The notes beneath the pieces were generated by a model. The model had not been told where the DNA came from. It searched no databases and saw only the letters and a program-made list of their open reading frames with translations. This document shows, one piece after another, positions 16,402-23,641 of a DNA stretch of 64,000 nucleotides. Each line of letters opens with the position of its first letter. Position 1 is the first letter of the stretch. A program made the position numbers and the translations under genes. The DNA comes from an uncultured Acetatifactor sp. (lineage in GTDB: Bacteria; Bacillota; Clostridia; Lachnospirales; Lachnospiraceae), in NCBI GenBank assembly GCA_910584865.1, contig CAJUCE010000006.1, positions 1 to 64,000 of the forward strand. Direction: 5' to 3'.

Positions 16402-17124
16402 TTATACCACGCCTTTCACTGACTGTATTACCGCTTGATGAGATTGCCTCTGACCGAAAATTCCGGTACCGACCCGAATCAGAGTAGCACCCTCTTCTAT
16501 TGCCACGGAATAATCTCCGGTCATGCCCATGGATAGCACAGACATATTAACATTATCAATGTTTTTTCCCTGGATGTCAACAGACAATTGCCTTAATTTT
16601 TGAAAAAACAGCCGATTTTCTTCCGGATTCACTATAAAAGGCGCAATTGTCATCAGTCCCCGAATATGAATGGAAGGCAATACGGCAATCTGCTGCACCA
16701 GATCGGGAGCTTCTTCCGGGGATACTCCAAATTTGCTCTCCTCTCCTGCCACATTTACTTCGATCAGAATATCTATCTCCACTCCCTTTTTCAAGGCTTC
16801 CTGACTGATTTCTTCCGCAAGCCTCAGTGAATCTACACTATGGATCATTGCTACTTTATCTATAATATATTTTACTTTATTTCGCTGCAGATGTCCTATC
16901 ATATGCCACTGGATGTCGCCAGGCAGTGCAGGAATCTTCTCCAGCAGTTCCTGCACTTTATTTTCTCCGAAATCACGGACTCCCGCTTCGTAGGCTTCTC
17001 TCAGATCAGAAACCGGCTTCGTCTTGCTGACTGCGATAAGTGTCACATCCTGCCGCTTCCGTCCGGCTTTTTCGCAAGAATCTTCCATCACCTGTTCCAC
17101 AGCTTTCAAATTTTCCTGTATCAT
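16402..17124 (-). CDS. YggS family PLP homeostasis protein
   Basis: Pyridoxal-phosphate-binding protein that buffers PLP and amino acid pools. The PLP lysine is in LIAVSKTKP (about 29-37); GENKVQELLEK and HMIGHLQRNK follow. The start at 17124 has AAAGGAAG upstream; an ATG 21 bases earlier has no good site. It is coupled to sepF. Confidence 0.94.
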   Translation of the reverse strand: MIQENLKAVEQVMEDSCEKAGRKRQDVTLIAVSKTKPVSDLREAYEAGVRDFGENKVQELLEKIPALPGDIQWHMIGHLQRNKVKYIIDKVAMIHSVDSLRLAEEISQEALKKGVEIDILIEVNVAGEESKFGVSPEEAPDLVQQIAVLPSIHIRGLMTIAPFIVNPEENRLFFQKLRQLSVDIQGKNIDNVNMSVLSMGMTGDYSVAIEEGATLIRVGTGIFGQRQSHQAVIQSVKGVV

Positions 17125-17162
17125 ATCAAGCTTCCTTTCATCCAAACTGCCGTTCCCGTCAG

Positions 17163-18608
17163 CTATTTCTGATTAATAAATTGATTGTCCCTGACCGAAT
17201 CGGCATTCAGCACAATATAGTCATATACGCTTAAACCATATTTGGTATTCGGTTTTACAATCGCATACTCATCGTTCTCATACAGGATTGTGATCTGCTT
17301 AAAATCTGCATATCCCTTGTTCATATTGTAGACACCGATCAATGTAGCTCTCTTACTTACCGTGTAGGTATCCTCCCCTTCGGCTGCATATAGATTATCA
17401 CCTGAGTTGAGAAACGAACTGTCCAGATAGTATTCTTTTGTCTCGCTGTCAAAATAGTATATCTCAACTTCCGTCGTTTCACTGGAAATCGTGCCGTCTT
17501 CCAGAAACGTCTGCTTCTTGATACTGTCTCCGCCATTATTGCCGCCCGGGATGATAAACTCTTCCGGAATCAGGAAAAATTCTTTTTGTACAATAGAGGA
17601 AACAGGAATTTTAAGCCCTGTCTCATCCTCCACGATCAATTCTACATCCAGAAAACGGTCTGAAAGAAAAGTAATCATGGAATTCGTAAAGGTAAGCTGC
17701 AGATAAGTATTGCCGTCGCCGTTGGTGAGTAGTTTGGTCTGTCCCCAGGATTCATACTGATTCTTGAGAAAACGCACCTTTACCACCCCTTTTTCTTCAA
17801 GCTCCGCACCTCTGGCAGGCTCTATGGGAATGACAAGAGACCAGTTTTCATTGGTGCACAATTTATAAACCGCATCTCCGGCAGCAATCAGAGAATTATC
17901 TGTCAGCCATTTTTTTTCGTATTCGGACCGTTCGGTCTCGAAAACCTCTTCTGTCACATCCAGCGCGGAGAGTGTTTCGTAACCGTCCGTCCAATAGGCT
18001 ACGATGCCCGTGGCGGGAGCCTGATACCGATTGATAATATTGGCTCCTGAGGATTCGCTTATATCGTTGATACTTCGCAGCATATTTGTATTTGCAAGCT
18101 TCGAAACAGTATTTTTCAGAGAATATTTAAAATCGTATGTACTGCTGTAATGGGCGGAATCAAATCCATGAACAAAGCTGACCAATTCATTCCGAAATTC
18201 AGCAAGCTCCTGGTCAGACAGAGAATTTTCTCCCGCAGCCGTTCCGCTCAGCTGCTCGCTGAGCCTCCCTGTCTCGTCCACAATATACACCAGATCATTT
18301 CTGGCCACCCGCGTACCATCCCATGCATAATAATTGACATATCCTGCCGTGTCGGCATATACGACGGTTTCATCTCTCAAAGCAACCCCCCGGTAAACAG
18401 TATCAGTCGCAAGCGAACCTTCCTTTACTTCATATCTGACGATATGGCTTGTCTGAAAATACATAATAACACATACGACAACATAAATGAAGATAACGCC
18501 GAAGACCATCATTCCAATATTCAGGTTTAAAGGTTTTCTGTACTTTTTTATCTTTGTAACTTTTTTTCCCTTTTTGGTCTTTCTGTCCCTGCCCTTTTTC
18601 GCTGCCAA
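17163..18608 (-). CDS. HlyD-like membrane fusion/adaptor protein of the sepF locus
   Basis: A basic N-terminus (about 1-30, rich in Lys/Arg) precedes one membrane helix (about 32-54) and a large extracytoplasmic part with barrel-sandwich/HlyD features: RGVALRDETVVYADTAGYVNYY, a hairpin region, and a C-terminal beta domain. There is no ABC or RND partner next to it. It sits upstream of YggS-sepF, so a role at the division site or envelope is possible but unproven. The start is taken as TTG at 18608 with GGAGTG just upstream; the ATG at 18626 overlaps that site. Confidence 0.75.
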   Translation of the reverse strand: MAAKKGRDRKTKKGKKVTKIKKYRKPLNLNIGMMVFGVIFIYVVVCVIMYFQTSHIVRYEVKEGSLATDTVYRGVALRDETVVYADTAGYVNYYAWDGTRVARNDLVYIVDETGRLSEQLSGTAAGENSLSDQELAEFRNELVSFVHGFDSAHYSSTYDFKYSLKNTVSKLANTNMLRSINDISESSGANIINRYQAPATGIVAYWTDGYETLSALDVTEEVFETERSEYEKKWLTDNSLIAAGDAVYKLCTNENWSLVIPIEPARGAELEEKGVVKVRFLKNQYESWGQTKLLTNGDGNTYLQLTFTNSMITFLSDRFLDVELIVEDETGLKIPVSSIVQKEFFLIPEEFIIPGGNNGGDSIKKQTFLEDGTISSETTEVEIYYFDSETKEYYLDSSFLNSGDNLYAAEGEDTYTVSKRATLIGVYNMNKGYADFKQITILYENDEYAIVKPNTKYGLSVYDYIVLNADSVRDNQFINQK

Positions 18609-18624
18609 TATCACTCCTCCATGC

Positions 18625-18655
18625 AAAAGCCTCGGTCAGATCCTTCCGAGGCTTT
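18625..18655 (-). terminator. hairpin/terminator between the P-loop protein and HlyD-like genes
   Basis: Arms AAAGCCTCGG and CCGAGGCTTT form a 10-base stem, followed on the minus strand by a short TTTT. It lies immediately before the HlyD-like start, so it may be a terminator or attenuator. Confidence 0.6.
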
Positions 18656-18719
18656 CATGTGTTGTAACCATACGCTTTTCAATTTCTTTTGTGACAATTG
18701 GAATGCCCTGTTTCCAATC

Positions 18720-19139
18720 TTACAAAGCTACAATGACTTTATCCCTCAAGGCGTCGGGAAGTTCCGATATATCGACAGAAACGCTTAAAATGAAGTCAAC
18801 ATCCGAATTCTTGCTGAGTTTTTCCAATTTATCCACAACCGGCGTAATGTCCTGCCCCTCCAGGCACGAAATCTTCAGGAAGTTATCGAAATACATCTGC
18901 TGAAGATCATGATCCTGCGAGATTATACCGCTTACAAATCCCATAAATTCACTGCTGTTTTCAATCATGTACTGAGATACATCGATCAGACGTACCTTGT
19001 TATTCAATTCATACATGTGTTTGGTATTCTTGTCGAGATATACGATGTTGCCGGAAATCTTCTTGATCTCGCCATTTACCTTGTCCAATAGCTGTGTTGT
19101 CTTACCTTTACCTTTATTGCCTACGATTAACTGGACCAT
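18720..19139 (-). CDS. small P-loop protein (often labelled PilT-like)
   Basis: 139 residues with a Walker A motif GNKGKGKTT (7-15), then a stretch with a Walker-B-like hydrophobic strand (DVDFILSVSVDIS, about 113-125). It has no secretion-ATPase domains and is less than half the length of PilT, so the common PilT label is not supported. It has its own promoter and AGGAGG. Function unknown. Confidence 0.75.
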   Translation of the reverse strand: MVQLIVGNKGKGKTTQLLDKVNGEIKKISGNIVYLDKNTKHMYELNNKVRLIDVSQYMIENSSEFMGFVSGIISQDHDLQQMYFDNFLKISCLEGQDITPVVDKLEKLSKNSDVDFILSVSVDISELPDALRDKVIVAL

Positions 19140-19181
19140 TGGAAACCCTCCTATAGTATTAAAATTTATTTCCCTATCCCC

Positions 19182-19210
19182 ATTATAAGGGAAATGATTA
19201 CAAAAAACAA
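19182..19210 (-). promoter_or_regulatory. promoter of the small P-loop protein gene
   Basis: Minus strand: -35 TTGTTT (19205-19210), 17-base spacer, consensus -10 TATAAT (19182-19187). It starts right after the carboxypeptidase stop. Confidence 0.75.
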
Positions 19211-19213
19211 CCT

Positions 19214-20200
19214 CTATTTATGAATCTCCTCAAGTAAATCTTTCATTTTGTTATATACCACATCAGGCCCCTCTGCACGGAGAATGACAGAGATATAGGG
19301 GGAACCATTTTCGTCCCGGGACAAAATAATCAGACAATTACCGGCAGCGCTGGTAGTACCCGTCTTTCCGCCGATAACCGTCACATTAGCAGGCGGCGCT
19401 GCCTCTCCCCGCAGAAAAAGATTCGTGGTCGGTTTTTCGAAAGCCTTTTCTTTGCCGTCCTTATCATAATACACTGTCTGGTAGCTTGCCATATGGATGA
19501 TTTCATTAAACGTGTCATATTTGGCTGCTTCATTAAAAATGAGATACAGATCATATGCCGTTGTATAATGTTCAGAATCCGTAAGCCCGTGAGGATTCAT
19601 GAACTTCGTATTAGTAGCGCCCAACGCATGCGCCTTTTCATTCATCATCTCCACAAAACGTTCGATACTGCCGCCTACATTTTCCGCAATCAGCATGGCA
19701 ACATCATTGGCAGAGTATACCAGCAAAATACGCAGAGCCTGATCCAGAGTCATAGTGTCCCCTCTTTTCAGGCCGCACAGTACAGCGCCGGACTCTGTGA
19801 TCGTTACAGCGTCAGTGGCTGTCAGCATCTGACTTAACTGACCGTTTTCAAGGGCCACCAATGCGGTCATTATCTTCGTCAGGCTGGCCGGATGTAATCT
19901 TTCATGGATATTTTTCGCATAGATTACCTCCCTGTTCTCCAGCCCAAACAGTGCCGCCGCCTCTACCTGGGTCATATCAGGGCTTTCCTCATCGCTCACA
20001 TCTCCTGCCGCAACACAGAGAGAAGCGGCAAAAGGAACCGCCGTCCGTGTCTCCTGGCGTGATACCACATTAAAACTACTGACATCATAGTCTACATGAT
20101 ATGGCATATCATACGTTAAATCTGCGCAGCCTGTACAGCTGCATATCATCAACAGGCCGCTTAAGAAAATCGCCGTTTTTTTTCTATTTGTACATTTCAC
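19214..20200 (-). CDS. D-alanyl-D-alanine carboxypeptidase (peptidase S11)
   Basis: Trims the terminal D-Ala from peptidoglycan stem peptides outside the membrane. Active-site motifs are SLTK (SxxK, about 102-105), SAND (SxN, about 158-161) and GKTGTT (KTG, about 275). The N-terminus is a signal peptide with closely spaced cysteines (CSCTGC), suggesting a lipoprotein although the lipobox is not canonical. The GTG start lies inside the end of mgsA (17-base overlap). It belongs to the shape/division cluster. Confidence 0.92.
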   Translation of the reverse strand: MKCTNRKKTAIFLSGLLMICSCTGCADLTYDMPYHVDYDVSSFNVVSRQETRTAVPFAASLCVAAGDVSDEESPDMTQVEAAALFGLENREVIYAKNIHERLHPASLTKIMTALVALENGQLSQMLTATDAVTITESGAVLCGLKRGDTMTLDQALRILLVYSANDVAMLIAENVGGSIERFVEMMNEKAHALGATNTKFMNPHGLTDSEHYTTAYDLYLIFNEAAKYDTFNEIIHMASYQTVYYDKDGKEKAFEKPTTNLFLRGEAAPPANVTVIGGKTGTTSAAGNCLIILSRDENGSPYISVILRAEGPDVVYNKMKDLLEEIHK

Positions 20201-20579
20201 GCCATTCCAAGTCCCCTCTGTCCAGAGCCTTAATCAATAGTTCCGCGCTTGCCAGATTTGTCGCCAACGGAATATTATGTGTATCGCAAAGACGTATGAC
20301 ATTGTTTACATCCGGTTCATGCTTCTGCGGATTTAAAGGATCCCGCAAAAAGATAACCAGGTCTATTTCATTATTTTCAATCTGTGCGCCAATCTGCTGC
20401 TCTCCTCCCAGATGTCCGGCAAGACATTTGTGAATCGACAGATTGGTGACCTCTTCGATCAGACGTCCCGTGGTTCCCGTGGCATACAAATCGTTTTTAC
20501 TCAAAATCCCCCTGTAAGCGATGCAGAAATTCTGCATCAGTTTTTTCTTTGCATCATGTGCTATCAGCGCAATGTTCAT
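20184..20579 (-). CDS. mgsA: methylglyoxal synthase
   Basis: Converts dihydroxyacetone phosphate to methylglyoxal, a bypass relieving sugar-phosphate stress. 131 residues. Characteristic ALIAHDAKK (4-12), GTTGRLIEE (about 35-43) and FLRDPLNPQKHEPDV (about 80-94). GAGGAGG precedes the ATG. Its place between rodA and a carboxypeptidase gene is not explained by function. Confidence 0.96.
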   Translation of the reverse strand: MNIALIAHDAKKKLMQNFCIAYRGILSKNDLYATGTTGRLIEEVTNLSIHKCLAGHLGGEQQIGAQIENNEIDLVIFLRDPLNPQKHEPDVNNVIRLCDTHNIPLATNLASAELLIKALDRGDLEWREMYK

Positions 20580-20601
20580 AAGAGTACCTCCTCGCTTTTT
20601 A

Positions 20602-21711
20602 CTATTTTGCTCTTTTTGCCTGAAGTCTCACGTTCAGTACAAACCCCATTCCCATAAACAAACTGATTAACGAAGTCAATCCATAGCTGACAAACGGAAG
20701 CGTAAGTCCGGTGGTCGGCAGGATAAAAGTCGCCACACCGATGTTAAAAAATCCCTGAAAGGCCACCAGGCCCCCCATACTGGCCGCGATGATCGTACCG
20801 GCCACGTCCTTCGCCTTCCGCGCCACGGAGATGCATTCAAGAGAAATGCAAAACAGCAATACAATCACCGTCACACTTCCCTTAAATCCAAATTCTTCTC
20901 CAATTACCGAGAAAATAAAATCCGTCTCTGCCTCCGAAAGAAAATTCGTATTCTTCACCGAAGTAATCTCATTGTTTTTATAACCTTTTCCATCCAGCTG
21001 TCCGGACGCGATGGCTTTCACCGAATTCAGCTGCTGATAGGCAAAGGTGGTGGAATACTCCTCCGGATTGACATATGCCAAAATACGGTTTCTCTGGTTA
21101 TCGGTGATAAGATCATTATCCGGCTGCAGCGCCAGGGATATGACCACTGCCACGGTGGGGATAGCCACTGCCAATACGGCAAATACCAGTTTCAGACTGA
21201 CCCCGCCCGCAAACATAATAATGCAGAACATCACCAACAATACCATGCTGGTAGACAAGTCCGGCTGCTTCCAGACCAGCAGCCAGGGAATCGCATACAT
21301 GACAACACAGCTGCCGATGATTGTGACGGTATTTAATTTCTTCCTATGTTTCATAATAAACTGTGCAAAGAATAAAATCAACAAAATTTTTGCAGTTTCT
21401 GAAGGTTGAAATTTTAATCCGCCGATTGTGAGCCATCTGGTTGCGCCCTTTGCTTCATCTCCGAATTGCCATACTGCCACCAGCAGTACCAGATTTGCCC
21501 CGTACATAAGCCAGTTCAGCTTTAACAGCATGGTATAATCAAAAAATGAAATGACAATCATCAAAAATGTCCCGGCGACTACCCCGGCCAGCTGTCTCGT
21601 CAAAAGGGACTCTTCCGCACTTCCGATGGCTATGATCCCGATTATCGACATTACAACGACCAGCAGTACCAGTTTAAAATCATAATCGCGTATTCTGTAT
21701 TTTTTAAACAT
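20602..21711 (-). CDS. rodA: RodA/FtsW/SpoVE family peptidoglycan polymerase (RodA)
   Basis: SEDS glycosyltransferase that polymerises lipid II during elongation, working with a class B PBP. The 369 residues have about 10 membrane helices and the SEDS motifs: QPSETAK, KQPDLSTS and the C-terminal PTTGLTLPFVSYG. Its likely partner PBP2 is encoded 2 kb upstream in the same cluster. The RodA assignment over FtsW follows from the mre context. Confidence 0.93.
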   Translation of the reverse strand: MFKKYRIRDYDFKLVLLVVVMSIIGIIAIGSAEESLLTRQLAGVVAGTFLMIVISFFDYTMLLKLNWLMYGANLVLLVAVWQFGDEAKGATRWLTIGGLKFQPSETAKILLILFFAQFIMKHRKKLNTVTIIGSCVVMYAIPWLLVWKQPDLSTSMVLLVMFCIIMFAGGVSLKLVFAVLAVAIPTVAVVISLALQPDNDLITDNQRNRILAYVNPEEYSTTFAYQQLNSVKAIASGQLDGKGYKNNEITSVKNTNFLSEAETDFIFSVIGEEFGFKGSVTVIVLLFCISLECISVARKAKDVAGTIIAASMGGLVAFQGFFNIGVATFILPTTGLTLPFVSYGLTSLISLFMGMGFVLNVRLQAKRAK

Positions 21712-21747
21712 ACTCTTTCTCCAACGGAAAGCATTTCTTCCGTTATT

Positions 21748-22023
21748 TTATTTTGCCACATCCTGGGCGCTTACATCCATGATGGGGATGTTTGCATATA
21801 GGGAAGGCATCTTCCCCCGCCCTGACTTGCTTCCTTTTGTATTGATCTGGATTTCCATATTTTCGGAATCGATCTTCATGTACTTGGATAACACTTTTGC
21901 GATATCCGTCTTAATCAGCTCCATGATCTCAGGCGAGCAATTTACCCTATCTGAAATTAACAAGATTTTCAATCTGTCCTTTGCTATCTGGCAGGAGCTT
22001 TTTCTGCGAAAGAAATGTCTCAT
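21748..22023 (-). CDS. minE: cell division topological specificity factor MinE
   Basis: Drives MinD off the membrane to create pole-to-pole oscillation. 91 residues; conserved CQIAKDRLKILLISDR (about 11-26) is the MinD-activating helix. The ATG at 22023 has GGAGG 7 bases upstream; the GTG two codons earlier is less likely. Directly downstream of minD. Confidence 0.93.
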   Translation of the reverse strand: MRHFFRRKSSCQIAKDRLKILLISDRVNCSPEIMELIKTDIAKVLSKYMKIDSENMEIQINTKGSKSGRGKMPSLYANIPIMDVSAQDVAK

Positions 22024-22034
22024 TTTCACTCCTC

Positions 22035-22856
22035 CTATGCCTTATGAAAAATTCCTGTTACTCTGGTCCAGAAAGAAATCCCCCTGTCAAAATTCAAATA
22101 TGGAACTTCCCTGCCTTCCACACGGTGCACCACATTCGCATACGCCTGTCCTGCCGGAGACGAGCTTCCTACCAGCGGCTCTCCCTGATTGGTGGCAACC
22201 ACTACACTCTCGTCATCAGGAATGACACCGATCAGTGGAATCGCCAGAATATCCACTACGTCATTAGCAGACATCATATCGCCCCGCCTGACCATATCCA
22301 TCCGCAGACGATTGATGATCAGATCCATCTGCTTAAATCCGTTTGCCTCCAGTAAGCCGATAATCCGGTCTGCATCCCGTATGGCCGACACCTCCGGCGT
22401 CGTCACAACCAAAGCCCTGTTGGCGCCCGCAATCGCATTTTGAAATCCCTGTTCAATTCCTGCCGGACAATCCAGTATGACGTAGTCGAATTGTTCTTTC
22501 AGATGTTCGATAACCTTTACCATCTGTCCGGGTGATACGGCTGTCTTGTCTCTGGTCTGGGCAGACGGCATCAGATAGAGCCCCGGATGCCGCTTATCCC
22601 GTATCAATGCCTGTTTGACGCGGCAATTCCCTTCCACCACATCTACCAGATTGTAGACGATACGATTTTCCAGCCCCATAACCACGTCAAGATTACGCAG
22701 ACCGATATCCGTATCGATCAGACAGACTTTCTTCCCAAGTTTCGCCAGACCTGTTCCCACGTTTGCGGTTGTGGTGGTCTTGCCCACACCGCCCTTACCT
22801 GAAGTGACGACAATGACTTCGGAGCCTTTCTTCTCCGGGGAAAATTGTTTTTCCAT
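22035..22856 (-). CDS. minD: septum site-determining ATPase MinD
   Basis: Membrane-binding ATPase that recruits MinC. The deviant Walker A motif GKGGVGKTTTTANVG (about 20-34), LIDTDIGLRNLD and DCPAGIEQG are present. The C-terminus ends in an amphipathic membrane-targeting helix (SFWTRVTGIFHKA). The normal start (SEVIVV...) is preceded by about 11 extra residues, MEKQFSPEKKG, that correspond to two 18-base units. GGAGG lies 8 bases before the ATG at 22856. Confidence 0.96.
   Translation of the reverse strand: MEKQFSPEKKGSEVIVVTSGKGGVGKTTTTANVGTGLAKLGKKVCLIDTDIGLRNLDVVMGLENRIVYNLVDVVEGNCRVKQALIRDKRHPGLYLMPSAQTRDKTAVSPGQMVKVIEHLKEQFDYVILDCPAGIEQGFQNAIAGANRALVVTTPEVSAIRDADRIIGLLEANGFKQMDLIINRLRMDMVRRGDMMSANDVVDILAIPLIGVIPDDESVVVATNQGEPLVGSSSPAGQAYANVVHRVEGREVPYLNFDRGISFWTRVTGIFHKA
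22821..22856 (-). repeat. two 18-bp units at the minD start
   Basis: ATGGAAAAACAATTTTCC followed by CCGGAGAAGAAAGGCTCC, in frame (MEKQFS, PEKKGS), placed before the canonical MinD N-terminus. Confidence 0.55.
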
Positions 22857-22933
22857 TTTCTTTTCCTCCAATCATATTACGATGTCGTCCTCCAAACCCA
22901 TTATGCGGATCCTGTTGTTTTCCCTGTATCCTG

Positions 22934-23605
22934 TCAAAATGTGTTCAGAAAATCTTTGGTAAGTGTCTCCATCACGATTCTGTTGTTTTTCACATATGCA
23001 ATTTTCGGACGTACTTTCGGACGAATTCCCCACTTTGTCTGTCTGGTACCGGGCAAATATTTGAAATCACCGATTTTAAGTCTCTCCGGTTCCATTTCAA
23101 ACGCTGCAATATATGCGCCTTCCTGACCGTCGCCGCCCGCATAGGCTTTGCCGTGAAGCGCTCCTAAGATAATGATGTTTCTGGCACTGATAACAGTGCT
23201 TCCCGGATAGATATCCCCCAGTATGATAATGCTGTTTGGGGTCTCCACCACTTCCCTGTTTTTCAAATCTCCCTTGAAAAACTGACCGTCTGTATTTTCC
23301 GCAGGCCTTTCCTCTATCTCTGCCAGTGCCTTGATATAATTCTGATTGACTTCATCGTCATGGCCAACGATACAGAGGATATTCAGATTGCTGTTTTCCC
23401 GGATGGCATCTAAAATCATAAGTTCTTCCATATCCGTCACTTCCCTGCCTTCTATGGACAATGCCATGGATGCAGACCCGAAAAAATTTCTTGCATCCGA
23501 AAATTTATAGCCCACTTCTTCCAGAACCTTTTCAAAAGGAAGTTCGCCGTTCAGATACAGTGCAATCCCATTGGGAAAACTTTTAATTTTCACTGCTTCT
23601 CTCAT
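22934..23605 (-). CDS. minC: septum site-determining protein MinC
   Basis: Inhibitor of FtsZ assembly. The N-terminal domain (about 1-95) is followed by the C-terminal beta-helix with GDIYPGSTVISARNIIILG and LHGKAYAGGDG. The start chosen is the ATG at 23605, with AAGAAGG five bases upstream inside a repeat unit. An in-frame GTG at 23641 overlaps the PBP2 stop and would add 12 repeat-coded residues (MTNGYSMRKKVS). Order minC-minD-minE. Confidence 0.93.
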   Translation of the reverse strand: MREAVKIKSFPNGIALYLNGELPFEKVLEEVGYKFSDARNFFGSASMALSIEGREVTDMEELMILDAIRENSNLNILCIVGHDDEVNQNYIKALAEIEERPAENTDGQFFKGDLKNREVVETPNSIIILGDIYPGSTVISARNIIILGALHGKAYAGGDGQEGAYIAAFEMEPERLKIGDFKYLPGTRQTKWGIRPKVRPKIAYVKNNRIVMETLTKDFLNTF

Positions 23606-23641
23606 ACTGACCTTCTTTCTCATGGAATACCCATTTGTCAC
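23588..23641 (-). repeat. 18-bp repeat units at the PBP2-minC junction
   Basis: Units begin at 23641 (ending in TATTCC), 23623 (ATGAGAAAGAAGGTCAGT) and 23605 (ATGAGAGAAGCA...). The middle unit carries the purine tract that serves as the minC ribosome-binding site. Confidence 0.65.

Noticed and set aside
18720..19139. Twitching motility ATPase PilT
   Set aside because: Far too short and lacking the secretion ATPase motifs.
23440..23475. Another repeat copy inside minC (MALSIEGREV)
   Set aside because: Only a partial match, within a conserved domain of MinC, with no tandem neighbour.
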